Assembly: GCA_017513865.1 (NCBI GenBank)
Contig: JAFWMN010000011.1
Location: 78,752-142,751, forward strand
Direction of reading: 5' to 3'
Source: Bacilli bacterium
GTDB lineage: Bacteria > Bacillota_I > Bacilli_A > RF39 > UBA660
Length of the DNA: 64,000 nt
The translations under genes were made by a program, and so were the position numbers. The notes beneath the pieces were generated by a model, which searched no databases, was not told where the DNA came from, and saw nothing but the letters and a program-made list of their open reading frames with translations. Positions 26,215 to 35,759 of the stretch are shown here, piece by piece (position 1 is the stretch's first letter; every line of letters starts with the position of its first letter).

Positions 26215-27265
26215 GTGTTATACTTTCCATCTCCACTCCATTGATTGCATCAAATCTCTTAGTAATTTTATCAGTCGTTGTATGAATATCCTTAACATCT
26301 TTACTTACCGTTTCAATACTTCTATAAAGCTTATCCCATCTATCTTTATAACGTTTAAACTCCGTATCTAAAAGTCTCAATTCTTGATGAATAACCTTTG
26401 TATATTTGTCTCTTTCTAAATTTTTAATAATAATTTGTATAGTAGTTAAAGTACTTATTAAAGTTGTTGGGCCACATATCCAAACTTTCTTTTGATAAGC
26501 ATAATCAATAACATCTTGGTGATAAGCATTAACTTCCGCAAAAATAGCTTCAGCTGGTAAGAAAAGTATTGCTTGATCAGTAGTTTCTCCAGGAATTATA
26601 TATTTACTAGCGATCGCATCAATATGTTTTTTCATATCAGCTTTAAATTTTCTTTCAGCTAAACTTCTATTAGAACTATTTTTATCAACCATTAATTGAT
26701 AATTTTCAAGCGGAAATTTAGAATCAATAGCAATCATTCCCAAAGGATCAGGAGCAAAAACCACACTATCAGCAATTGTTCCATTACTAAGAGTATACTG
26801 AAGTCTATATATATTATTCTTCCCTTCACCAAAAACATTACACAAAATATGCTTTAAATTTACTTCTCCGAATATTCCTCTTGTCTTTTTATCAGTTAAA
26901 ACGCCTTGAAGTGAAACTATATCTGTTGAAAGAGTATCTATTTTCTTTTGAGCCTCATCAATCTTAGAAAGTCTTTCTAATACTGAAGTAAATGTTTTAT
27001 TAGTTTTTTCAAAATTTTGATCCAATCTTTCATTTACTTTATCATTGATTAAATTAAGTCTGCGGTCAATTCGATCATTAAGTCCCACGAAATCATCATT
27101 TAAACTTTTATTAATTTCACTTTTAAAATCTCCTAATTCTTTTATCATTTCTGTCTCAAGTTTTCCCAGTCTTTCTGTAATATTCGTTTCATTAACATTT
27201 TTCGTAAGTGCGATAACACTAACTATTAATATAACAACTAAAAGACCAATTATAATATATTCCAT
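26201..27265 (-). CDS. rmuC: DNA recombination protein RmuC
   Basis: The protein has 354 residues from the ATG at 27265 (GGTGAT upstream; the GTG three codons earlier is part of that site). It has one N-terminal membrane helix, a coiled coil (about 25-120), then the RmuC domain with FGEVNLKHILCNVFG, AIDSKFPLENYQ and AEAIFAEV. The fold is a PD-(D/E)xK-like nuclease, with Asp and Lys in IDSKFP. RmuC limits inversions at short inverted repeats in E. coli. Confidence 0.93.
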   Translation of the reverse strand: MEYIIIGLLVVILIVSVIALTKNVNETNITERLGKLETEMIKELGDFKSEINKSLNDDFVGLNDRIDRRLNLINDKVNERLDQNFEKTNKTFTSVLERLSKIDEAQKKIDTLSTDIVSLQGVLTDKKTRGIFGEVNLKHILCNVFGEGKNNIYRLQYTLSNGTIADSVVFAPDPLGMIAIDSKFPLENYQLMVDKNSSNRSLAERKFKADMKKHIDAIASKYIIPGETTDQAILFLPAEAIFAEVNAYHQDVIDYAYQKKVWICGPTTLISTLTTIQIIIKNLERDKYTKVIHQELRLLDTEFKRYKDRWDKLYRSIETVSKDVKDIHTTTDKITKRFDAINGVEMESITHEED

Positions 27266-27324
27266 ATCTATCACCTATAATAATTATAAATTATTTTAAT
27301 TTATCAATCAAGCCATTATTACTT

Positions 27325-27615
27325 TCATAATTTTATATTTTTTAATAAATAAGTTTCATATCCTCCAATAATATTATAAGTCTTATAACCAAGCGCATTT
27401 AATATTTGACTAAGTGTTTTAGAAGTAAGTCCCTTTTGACAATAAAAATAATAAATATTATTTTTATTTAAATACCTACTTGGATCATTTATTAAAATAC
27501 TATACTCTATGTTTACAGCACCAGGAATATGATTATCACTATACTTTTGCCTTGACCTTATATCAATAATATTTGGATTTGTTATATCTAATAATTCATT
27601 AAAAGAAATTTCCAA
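27325..27615 (-). CDS. Rhodanese-domain protein
   Basis: The protein has 96 residues if started at TTG 27615, which follows GAGGTGAT; longer frames run into the terminator and the end of virD4. A single rhodanese domain is visible: IIDIRSRQKYSDNHIPGAVNIEY and the active-site loop YFYCQKGLTS with Cys76, then the closing ALGYKTYNIIGGY. It may carry persulfide sulfur. Its neighbours give no clue to the acceptor. Confidence 0.85.
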   Translation of the reverse strand: MEISFNELLDITNPNIIDIRSRQKYSDNHIPGAVNIEYSILINDPSRYLNKNNIYYFYCQKGLTSKTLSQILNALGYKTYNIIGGYETYLLKNIKL

Positions 27616-27673
27616 ATAAATCACCTCTAAAACATTATATGTTTTAAAGTAATATGTTTTTTTACAAATAACT

Positions 27674-27698
27674 AAAAAGATAAGTATAATACTTATCT
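27674..27698 (-). terminator. Terminator of the T4SS gene run
   Basis: Hairpin AGATAAGT ... ACTTATCT with A5 on the left, abutting the stop codon of the VirD4 gene. Confidence 0.7.
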
Positions 27699-29962
27699 TA
27701 TTCATCATCACTAAAGAAATCGTCAAAGAACTGATCATCAGTGACAAAATCATCATCGTGTTTCGTCTTAGTTTCCTTTGGTTCAGCAAGGTCCTTACTA
27801 ACCTTTAAATTGTCTGCTTTTTCACTAATTCGTGCATTTTCATTAATTTTGTTAGTAATTTTAGCTGCAAAATCTTCAGATGAAAATGTTGTAGATAAAT
27901 CTTTTTTAGGAATTTCTTCTCGTATAGGTTCTGAAACTGCTGGCGAAACAACTTCCTTCTTAACATCCTCATTTTTAGGATTAACCTCAATAATATCATC
28001 TCTTGGAACAACAACTGGTCTTTTAACCGGTTCAATTTTTGGAGCAGACGATTTTTTAGCTGAAGCTCGTTTTGCCGCTTTTTCTCTTTCTTCTTTTTCA
28101 AGTTCAGCTATTTTAGCATCAATATTCTTAATAAAATCATTAGTTGTTAGTGGCCTATTATTAACATTCATTTTATCAGCAAGACCAGGCATAACTGAAT
28201 TAACTAAACTATTCATTTTTTCTTGTCTTTTGGCATCAACATAAGCCTTTAAATCAAAGATATGAACAGGTTCTTTTTCACGATTTGGATAAACTGCTTT
28301 TTCGCCTTTTTCAGCTGGACCCCAATCCATTTGCCAGTTCATTTTCAATTTAGTCTTAAAAGGATTCATACGAAGTCTAAGTAAAATAATTTCCCCCATT
28401 TTAAGTTTTTGCAAATCACTAACTGTAATTAAAGGCCTTGTTTCTTTTTTCTCTTTACCATCTTTATCTTTTTCTTTAATTTCATATTCACCACACATCT
28501 CGCTTATTTCTTTTAAAGCAGCAAGCTCGGTACTTATTAAGTAAACTATATTTGTACAGTTTCCTCTAATAGTATCGCCTTTTTCTTTACCATAAACTTC
28601 AGCAAGTTGGGCATAGTTTTGAATAACGAAATAAAATCTCATCTTACGAGAACGGGCTGCTGAAACCATCGTATCAACATCTTTAAGCGGTGGCATATTG
28701 GCAAACTCGTCCAAAATAAAATTTGTTCTATATGGTAGTTTTCCACCATTTTTTTGAGCATAATCAACTAACGCTTCGTAACATTGTTTAAGAAATATTG
28801 TAACAAGTGAATGATATGTTTTCTTTTCATCTTGAACAATTATAAAAACAGCTGTTTTTTTACTACCAATATCTTCAAAATCAAAATCACTATGTGAAAG
28901 CATTTCTGATAAATTTTCACGAGCAGCAAACAATCTAATTTTTTGTTTAAATACTGATAAAATACTTCCTCTAGTATCTGTAGGTGCAACTATTGTTGAT
29001 GAAGCACTAACATAAGCTGGTGAATGAGGATCTTTACTTTTAAAGTATTCATTAACATAAACTGAATTAGGTCCACATTTTTCTTCACCAACTGTTGTAA
29101 ACGCATTAACACTATTTAAATTTATTTCTTCTTCTTTAGCATCTTCAAATAAACCTAAACAAATACCTGAAAAATAATCGGCTGATGTTTTCTCCCAGAA
29201 TGGGTCTTGACTTTGCGCATTTTCATCATAAAGAATGTTCATTGCAAGGTCATCTGTAAGTTCGTTAGCTTTATCTGGATTACCATTTTTATAATACTTA
29301 TATGGCAAATGCAAAGGATTCCAACCACTACCTCTTTGTGGATCACGAAAATTAAGTAATACTACATTATATCCTTTTTTCTTAAGCATTTCAGAAGTTT
29401 CTTCATATATTTCACCCTTAGGGTCTGTAATAATCATTGACTCATCATGTTTAGCTAAACTATGAACAAGTGGGAATATAGCAACTTGCGTTTTACCAGC
29501 ACCAGTAGAACCAATAATAATATTATGTCCTTCGCCACTATCAACCCACATTTTTTTGCCATTATTAATTAAAGGAATTCCACCATATTCAGATTTTTCA
29601 GCTTGGACTTTAACTGGTTTTAATTCTTTTTTTATTTCACTCTCAGTAGCCCATCTAGAGTAACCTTTTTTATTTTTCTTACCCTCAGTTGAAAAACCAA
29701 ATCCTTCTTCCATATCAAAGAACTTATCTTTTACGCTATATAAACTAGCGCCTAAGGCAACTATATATAAAAATATAGTTAAACCGATATACTTAGGACC
29801 AAAAGCTGGAAAAGGATTAAGTCCATAAAAAGGATGATCCAAATCACCTTTAGCAAATTGGACAATATTTAAAAGTGCAATTGCGACAAAAAATAATAAA
29901 ACTACACAAAAAACACCAAATATAGCCCAATCCTTAGATTCAGCTCTAAACTTTAGTTTCAT
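27698..29962 (-). CDS. virD4: VirD4/TraG-family type IV coupling ATPase
   Basis: The 754-residue protein has two N-terminal membrane helices (about 12-36 and 58-76), Walker A GSTGAGKT (151-158), then MIITDPKGEIYEET and Walker B-type NFILDEFANMPP, all hallmarks of the coupling protein that feeds substrates to a type IV secretion channel. After about residue 590 comes a Lys/Pro/Glu-rich, likely disordered tail of 160 residues. It is the most distal gene of the T4SS block. No relaxase lies in the window, so substrates may be proteins. AAGGAGG precedes the ATG. Confidence 0.93.
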   Translation of the reverse strand: MKLKFRAESKDWAIFGVFCVVLLFFVAIALLNIVQFAKGDLDHPFYGLNPFPAFGPKYIGLTIFLYIVALGASLYSVKDKFFDMEEGFGFSTEGKKNKKGYSRWATESEIKKELKPVKVQAEKSEYGGIPLINNGKKMWVDSGEGHNIIIGSTGAGKTQVAIFPLVHSLAKHDESMIITDPKGEIYEETSEMLKKKGYNVVLLNFRDPQRGSGWNPLHLPYKYYKNGNPDKANELTDDLAMNILYDENAQSQDPFWEKTSADYFSGICLGLFEDAKEEEINLNSVNAFTTVGEEKCGPNSVYVNEYFKSKDPHSPAYVSASSTIVAPTDTRGSILSVFKQKIRLFAARENLSEMLSHSDFDFEDIGSKKTAVFIIVQDEKKTYHSLVTIFLKQCYEALVDYAQKNGGKLPYRTNFILDEFANMPPLKDVDTMVSAARSRKMRFYFVIQNYAQLAEVYGKEKGDTIRGNCTNIVYLISTELAALKEISEMCGEYEIKEKDKDGKEKKETRPLITVSDLQKLKMGEIILLRLRMNPFKTKLKMNWQMDWGPAEKGEKAVYPNREKEPVHIFDLKAYVDAKRQEKMNSLVNSVMPGLADKMNVNNRPLTTNDFIKNIDAKIAELEKEEREKAAKRASAKKSSAPKIEPVKRPVVVPRDDIIEVNPKNEDVKKEVVSPAVSEPIREEIPKKDLSTTFSSEDFAAKITNKINENARISEKADNLKVSKDLAEPKETKTKHDDDFVTDDQFFDDFFSDDE

Positions 29963-30085
29963 AAAACTATTCCTCCTTAAAATTTAAATTAATTATACTA
30001 CATATTAATTTGTAATTTATAAACATTTTTGACTTCTTTCAAACATAATTATAACATTTATAAATTAAGAAGTAAATTGTTAAAT

Positions 30086-30115
30086 AAAAAAAGATTTCAG
30101 TAAAAACTGAAATCT
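30086..30115 (-). terminator. Terminator after the 257-residue gene
   Basis: Perfect stem AGATTTCAGT-aaaa-ACTGAAATCT with A6 on the left, overlapping the stop codon. It would reduce readthrough into virD4, which has 150 bases upstream that may carry its own start site. Confidence 0.8.
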
Positions 30116-30884
30116 AACAATCCTTAATTAATTTGATTTTTTTACCTTTTATAGAATAAATTTGGTAACAAGTATCGAATGTAGCCATATCAATAGTTCC
30201 TTTACTAACAATAACCTCATACTTGCCATTACCATCTAAATCAATAACACTTTGAACAATATAAGGATAACGGTGATCACTGCTTAATTCACCAATCAAG
30301 GTATCACCTTTAACTAAGAATACTGAAGAATAACTATCTCTAGAACTAGATGTCAAACCATAGTTATTAATAGTATATATAGTTTCGGTAATGCCATCGC
30401 CATCTAAATCATAACTTGTCTTCATTAAAGAATCCTTAAAATTATTAACTAATTTACCTTTAGCAATTTTTGACAAATAAGAATCATCATCTTCATCATA
30501 ATATGTTGTTTTATAATCAGCAACTTTTATTTTTTCAAATTTTTTTGTATAGGCCGCAGGAACCAAATTTAAATTTAAATCATTATAATCCTTATCAAAG
30601 AAATACCATACATTATCTTTTATTTTTATAGATACATCTTTATAAACATTTCCTTTAGAATAAACATTATATTCAAAATCTAAGACACTATCATCTAGTT
30701 TGTTTATTTGCTTATATTTAGATCCACTTTTGGTTAAAATAAGTGATTTGTTAATTATAATATAATCTTCTTTCCTATGGTTCACAATTAAAACAACTAT
30801 TAATAATATAATAAGTAAAAATGCAATCCCAAAAGCAATAATTTGTTTTTTATAACCATCATCATTTAACAAAGAATTATCCAT
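30114..30884 (-). CDS. Membrane-anchored protein with calcium-loop-like repeats
   Basis: The protein has 256 residues from the ATG at 30884 (GGAG eight bases upstream). A helix at about 13-35 anchors an extracellular domain. Two repeats read YDLDGDGITETIY and IDLDGNGKYEVIV; the DxDxDGxxE spacing is that of EF-hand/FG-GAP calcium loops. The fold is otherwise unknown. Its place between virD4 and the giant wall enzyme suggests an extracytoplasmic accessory of the machine. Confidence 0.75.
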   Translation of the reverse strand: MDNSLLNDDGYKKQIIAFGIAFLLIILLIVVLIVNHRKEDYIIINKSLILTKSGSKYKQINKLDDSVLDFEYNVYSKGNVYKDVSIKIKDNVWYFFDKDYNDLNLNLVPAAYTKKFEKIKVADYKTTYYDEDDDSYLSKIAKGKLVNNFKDSLMKTSYDLDGDGITETIYTINNYGLTSSSRDSYSSVFLVKGDTLIGELSSDHRYPYIVQSVIDLDGNGKYEVIVSKGTIDMATFDTCYQIYSIKGKKIKLIKDC

Positions 30885-30913
30885 TATCTCAACTCCTATA
30901 CTATTCAATTGTA

Positions 30914-33900
30914 TTATTTAATCAAATTTTTAATAGCCCAATTATAAACATCTTTTCCTATTGCATCTCTTGCTCCACTTCTAATGCTTTCAGATTTCTT
31001 CCTGCCATATGTTTGCTCACAGGCGACACCTAAAACAGCAATATAATATCTTTTTCCTTTTTTATTAAATCCCCAAACACCATGAGCACAGCTCTGAGTA
31101 CCACTTTTAATAAAGAATAAGCCTTCTTTATTCCTATCTTTAAAGTGCCCGGCAAAATTAATATCTTTCATGGCCTCATTTGTCACTATAACTAAATCAT
31201 GTGCAGAAAAGCCTGTACCACTAGAATTTTTAGTAGCACCTCGCTTATCAAAACCACTATAACCTGTAGCCATAAATCTACCATTTAATCCACTACCATT
31301 ACCTAACAATGTATTAGTACAACCAATTTGTCTAAATAAAACATTCATTTTTTGTAAGCCTTTAGAATAAGCATCTTTATCGCTACTACTACTATAATAT
31401 TTACGGCCAATTGCTAAAGGAATATTATCTGCGGTTAAATTATAAGAACCCGGAAAATTTCTAGTTGCTGCAAGAAGAACTGATATTTTTCTTCCGTCTT
31501 TCAAATCATCCCCGTGTTTCAAATCAGAATTATCTTGAACATATTTTGTTCCAATAATTGTATCAGTTGGTTTTAAAAGTTTAAGAGCTGCATATCCAGC
31601 AAATACTTTAGTTGTAGAACCACCTTCTCTTCGTAAGTCAGGTAACCTACTAGCAAGAATTTTACCTTTAGAATCAGCTACTACAATACTTGGATCACTT
31701 TTGCTGGCATGACTTTTCCATAATGAGTCAGGAATAGAAATAGAACTAGAATAATTTATAGTTGATGGTCCATTAACCGAATAAACAGCCCACATCGATC
31801 CATCAATATTACTACTAATCAATCTTTTCATTTCTGAATCAGTATATCCAACATTATTACCAAGTCTCTTTTCAGCAGAAGAATCTTTTAATAAAAATTT
31901 GCCATCTCTATAAGCCCAAATACATACATAATGATACTTATCATGTTGATAACTCGGAATAGAACCATCAGCTAAATGCCAAGCTCTTACATTTCCTTCA
32001 TTACCAAATGATGCGACAATTACTCCACCTTTTTGTAAAACACCTTTCATTTTACTAATATCTTGTTCTAATTTTTCAGATCTTACACCAAATAATTCAA
32101 TATTATATTTATTAAATTTAGGATTCATATCAGCCGCAACCATATCATATTTAACATTACCTAATCTATTTCGCATATTGTAAAAATCTTTAGGAGTATA
32201 ACTTTGATTTGTCAAAATATCAACAGCCACAGTAGACGCTACAAGACCACAACCAGAATTACAAATAGTTCCAGAAGAAGAATATGCTGTTCTTGAATCA
32301 TTAAACCAATATGGTAAATCTTTCCAATCACCGTCACATTGTTTAAAGAACACGTCATCACCATTAAGGAAAGTGTTATAAGCTCCATCAGTAGAAACTG
32401 CTTGACCATTTACACATACTAATCCCTTAGTTCCAGAAGCATTGGTACTATAATCAGTAGAAACTCCACCTTCAGTTAAATTAGTCGCACTAGAAACTCG
32501 TTTTCCTCCCCACTGAGAAAACCATTCACTACTACCGGGATTTCCATATCTATGGTAATAAGAAGACAAAACTTCAAATTCAATAACATTGCCACCATCA
32601 GAATGGCCCCACTCATTATAATGTGCATCATGTGGGTTTTTCGTATCAAACATAATTGCTGGAATTCTTGTACCATCCTCTAAGAAAAAGTCAATTTTAT
32701 CACCAACTTTTCCAAAAGTAGAAGTACATGCAATTAAATATCTTCCGTCAATTGTCGCAATTCCATTATCATGTTTTGCCCCTTTAGCTAACCACTCATC
32801 ATATACTTCTCTACAATCATATAACCAGTTCCATGCATCAATTTCCGTTATAGTATAGCCACCATTACCATATGGAGCTGGAATTTGAATAGCTCCAACA
32901 CCACTACCACCGGTACAAGTATTATTAGTTGCCGTACCAGTTTGTCCAAACATAACATCCGTAGCATACATTACTTTATAACCGTTGATCACCAAATCAG
33001 TATACCCTTCGCTTAAAGTATTTCCAACACCGCTTGAACCAGGATCAAATACTGTTACATGGCCATTTTCAACACCATTTACTGCAACCCAGTGCTGAGA
33101 ATGTCCAGCAGCTTTAATTCTTAAAATAATAAATTTTTGATACTTTCCATCATAAGGTTCAGAAAGCTCTTTTGAAATTAAATTAGCCAAATTACTATCA
33201 TCTGCATAACTTACTTCCACCATATCAATCATATGCCAATTAGGCGCGATCGTTTGATAACCAGTTCCCATAAAATTGGCGCTAGTAGTTTCAAATCCTC
33301 CATGACTACTTAAACTAGTTACAAAAGCTCCTGGGTTAAATTCCGTATATCCACTAGGTAGTTCACCAATTTGCGTTCCAGAACGTGCTATTTGCATAGC
33401 AATAGAAGTTACCATACATCCGTATTTAGCAACATTTGGTGTTCTACCCATATTTATATTTGCCCATTTAGGATCTGCTTGTTTCCAACTTGCAAAATCT
33501 CCTGTTGCCCCTGCAATATTAACATTACAACTCGTATCTTCTTTACTATATAATTTTTTATAATAATTAGCCAAATCTATTATTTGCTGTGCATACATTC
33601 TTTTTGTCGCACTCTTTTGTGTTTCATCGACTATATTTGAAACTCCATTATAAAGACCTCCAACAAAACCATTATTACAAACTTTCTTTAAATTATTAAG
33701 TCTTAATTTATTAGATGCATCAGCTACTTTACTACTGTCACCTTCATAAGAGCCAGAACCTTTTTCCTGCATTTTACAAGTAACCGCATTTAAGACAGAA
33801 CCAAGAATACCATCGCTGTCATTACCGACCAATCTATTTCCTGCAAGGCCATCTTTAAAACACACATCACTATATTGACCGTGATGATTAGAATCGACCA

Positions 33901-34345
33901 TAACTAAAGCCGCAAGTGTTAATAAATCTATTTTTTCATTTTCCTTAACTGCCTGAGCTTCTTCTTCAGATAATCCAGTAGAATCTTCTGAAATTGCATC
34001 TAATAATTTTGAAAGTCCTCTTGCTCTAACTTTATATGAAGTTTCATTATAATCTTTTTCATAAACATTGTTATATGCCGTATCAATACCATAACGATGT
34101 AATACAGCTGCCGCTAGGGCTACTTTATCAACGCTATCACCATATACTGATTTTAAAGCTTCAACTTTATTATAAAATTGTTTTTCCTTTATATACATTA
34201 AGCCATCGCTTTTTTTATATTTACACAAATAACAATAAGCTCCCTTATTAGTAATTTGTTTTTCTTGCGCTAAAACATATTTAGATGGCAAAAATATTAA
34301 AAATAGTATAAATATAAATATAAATGATTTTTTTTGTATTACCAT
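30914..34345 (-). CDS. Giant secreted wall enzyme: two C39-like peptidases, beta-barrel domain, DD-peptidase
   Basis: The 1143-residue protein has a signal peptide (1-26) and four modules. Residues about 282-465 form a C39_2-type cysteine peptidase (Cys310 in KYGCMVTSIAM, His418, Asp434). About 480-600 resembles a double-psi beta-barrel/3D-like wall domain (IDGRYLIAC ... GNVIEFEV). About 664-860 is a second C39-like domain (Cys699 in NSGCGLVAS, His805, Asp821). About 884-1143 is an S11-type DD-peptidase with STTK (Ser910), SYN (967-969) and KSG (1080-1082). It probably opens or remodels peptidoglycan for the secretion/pilus machine, the job of VirB1-like enzymes elsewhere. This domain combination is unfamiliar to me. 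GGTGAT precedes the ATG. Confidence 0.85.
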   Translation of the reverse strand: MVIQKKSFIFIFILFLIFLPSKYVLAQEKQITNKGAYCYLCKYKKSDGLMYIKEKQFYNKVEALKSVYGDSVDKVALAAAVLHRYGIDTAYNNVYEKDYNETSYKVRARGLSKLLDAISEDSTGLSEEEAQAVKENEKIDLLTLAALVMVDSNHHGQYSDVCFKDGLAGNRLVGNDSDGILGSVLNAVTCKMQEKGSGSYEGDSSKVADASNKLRLNNLKKVCNNGFVGGLYNGVSNIVDETQKSATKRMYAQQIIDLANYYKKLYSKEDTSCNVNIAGATGDFASWKQADPKWANINMGRTPNVAKYGCMVTSIAMQIARSGTQIGELPSGYTEFNPGAFVTSLSSHGGFETTSANFMGTGYQTIAPNWHMIDMVEVSYADDSNLANLISKELSEPYDGKYQKFIILRIKAAGHSQHWVAVNGVENGHVTVFDPGSSGVGNTLSEGYTDLVINGYKVMYATDVMFGQTGTATNNTCTGGSGVGAIQIPAPYGNGGYTITEIDAWNWLYDCREVYDEWLAKGAKHDNGIATIDGRYLIACTSTFGKVGDKIDFFLEDGTRIPAIMFDTKNPHDAHYNEWGHSDGGNVIEFEVLSSYYHRYGNPGSSEWFSQWGGKRVSSATNLTEGGVSTDYSTNASGTKGLVCVNGQAVSTDGAYNTFLNGDDVFFKQCDGDWKDLPYWFNDSRTAYSSSGTICNSGCGLVASTVAVDILTNQSYTPKDFYNMRNRLGNVKYDMVAADMNPKFNKYNIELFGVRSEKLEQDISKMKGVLQKGGVIVASFGNEGNVRAWHLADGSIPSYQHDKYHYVCIWAYRDGKFLLKDSSAEKRLGNNVGYTDSEMKRLISSNIDGSMWAVYSVNGPSTINYSSSISIPDSLWKSHASKSDPSIVVADSKGKILASRLPDLRREGGSTTKVFAGYAALKLLKPTDTIIGTKYVQDNSDLKHGDDLKDGRKISVLLAATRNFPGSYNLTADNIPLAIGRKYYSSSSDKDAYSKGLQKMNVLFRQIGCTNTLLGNGSGLNGRFMATGYSGFDKRGATKNSSGTGFSAHDLVIVTNEAMKDINFAGHFKDRNKEGLFFIKSGTQSCAHGVWGFNKKGKRYYIAVLGVACEQTYGRKKSESIRSGARDAIGKDVYNWAIKNLIK

Positions 34346-34434
34346 CTATATCACCTTCCTACTCATTTAAATTATTTTACTCATAGTATAATTATAACAT
34401 TATTGCATTAATAAGTAAAACAATTAATTTGATA

Positions 34435-34463
34435 TTGTATAAAATTTATATAGCTGCTATAAT
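34435..34463 (+). promoter_or_regulatory. Promoter for the plus-strand 177-residue gene
   Basis: TTGTAT, a 17-base spacer and TATAAT, 21 bases before the ATG; AAAGGTGATC supplies the ribosome-binding site. Confidence 0.6.
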
Positions 34464-34484
34464 TATAGTAGAAAAGGTGATCAT

Positions 34485-35018
34485 ATGGAAAATGAAGAAA
34501 AAATAAAAAGAATAGTTAGAATAATAATTATATCTTTTATAATTATTATAGCAATAATAATAGGACTACATTATCTTAATAAATACTTAACAAAAACAAA
34601 CACCAAAAGATTTGAAAAATATTTAGAAGACAATAATTATAGTACAGACCCTAATGATGAAATTTATTATACAATATTAAAAGATGATCACATCTTAACC
34701 AAAACAACTAAACTTAGTGAAGAACAAAACTCTTTAATTTATGTAAATTATGACAGTAATGGTGATATAACCGGTACTCTAGAACTATATGGAATAAACG
34801 CTTACGGTAAGCAAGGCATCTCATATTTAAAATCAACATATAAAAATAAAAAATTTGATTGTCAAATAATAACAAGTGCTGGTTTAGAAGCAAAATGTAA
34901 TTTATTAAAACAAGAAACAGATAAATTTGAAAAAGAAATGAAACAAATCCTTAAAAAAAGTAAAGTCAATCCTAAACTTATAAAGAAAACAGAAAATTTT
35001 ATACCAGAACAAAAATAA
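34485..35018 (+). CDS. Hypothetical membrane-anchored protein on the opposite strand
   Basis: The 177-residue protein has one N-terminal helix (about 10-33, IVRIIIISFIIIIAIIIGLHYL) and an extracytoplasmic alpha/beta domain with two cysteines (CQIITSAGLEAKC) that could pair. It is the only plus-strand gene inside the Tad/T4SS region, with its own promoter and a shared terminator, so it may be a recent insertion or a separately controlled accessory. Family unknown. Confidence 0.75.
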   Translation: MENEEKIKRIVRIIIISFIIIIAIIIGLHYLNKYLTKTNTKRFEKYLEDNNYSTDPNDEIYYTILKDDHILTKTTKLSEEQNSLIYVNYDSNGDITGTLELYGINAYGKQGISYLKSTYKNKKFDCQIITSAGLEAKCNLLKQETDKFEKEMKQILKKSKVNPKLIKKTENFIPEQK

Positions 35019-35020
35019 AG

Positions 35021-35048
35021 AAAAAAACGTTTTTAATAAACGTTTTTA
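35021..35048. terminator. Bidirectional terminator
   Basis: AAAAACGTTT-ttaat-AAACGTTTTT between convergent genes, usable in both directions. Confidence 0.85.
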
Positions 35049-35759
35049 TAATACATTTTTTTTCTTATAAAGGGTATTAATTAATAAATATATAATAAAT
35101 CCAACTAAAATTAAAATAGTAAGAACAACTGTAAATCTAACCATTGGACTATTAAAATCTATTAATTTATTATTTGTTCTATATTCAATACTAATAATTT
35201 TAGAATCATAATTATTTTTATTAATATACCATGTATAAACATTTTTAGACACATTATCAGCATTATGATTAATAACTTTATTTTTTGTTTTTAAATTAAC
35301 TGTTATATTATCAAGATTTTTAAATTGTTTAAATATTTTTATATTTTGAGCTTCTATTTTAATCGTCTTTTCGTTTTTTTCAATAGCAGTTCGTCCAACT
35401 GCAAAAGCTAAAATATTGGAGTCAGAAATTAAATTTTTATTATCAAACGTACCAGTATATTCCATACCAAAATTCTCATCATCTGATAAATCTTTAACAT
35501 CATAATAAATAACATTATCTAGTTTTTCATTAGTTTCTGAAACAAAAGGAGATAAAGAAGATATTGGGATTGGTTTATTTAAATAAATATCAAACAAATT
35601 ATAAGCATAATTAAGAGTATTATGATCTTTAACACTATCATAATTTTCGATAATATTTGTTGTTTCTTTATATATGTCACCATCAATATCTAAATTATAA
35701 GTAACATCGCATCCTGTAAGTAAAAATATACAAAACAGTAATATTAAAACCTTTTTCAT
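35046..35759 (-). CDS. Lipoprotein with C-terminal membrane helix
   Basis: The 237-residue protein has lipobox LLTGCDV (Cys17) and also a C-terminal helix (about 208-230) followed by KKKN, so it is tethered at both ends with a beta-rich extracellular domain between. This layout recalls bacterial LppM-like lipoproteins, but I cannot name the family. It starts in the last base of the NlpC/P60 gene stop (TAATG), showing coupled expression in the T4SS unit. Confidence 0.8.
   Translation of the reverse strand: MKKVLILLFCIFLLTGCDVTYNLDIDGDIYKETTNIIENYDSVKDHNTLNYAYNLFDIYLNKPIPISSLSPFVSETNEKLDNVIYYDVKDLSDDENFGMEYTGTFDNKNLISDSNILAFAVGRTAIEKNEKTIKIEAQNIKIFKQFKNLDNITVNLKTKNKVINHNADNVSKNVYTWYINKNNYDSKIISIEYRTNNKLIDFNSPMVRFTVVLTILILVGFIIYLLINTLYKKKNVL

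Noticed and set aside
27741..28244. Long plus-strand open frame (167 codons) within virD4
   Set aside because: Antisense to the disordered tail of VirD4; Ser/Leu/Phe-rich composition is the complement of Lys/Glu/Asp codons.
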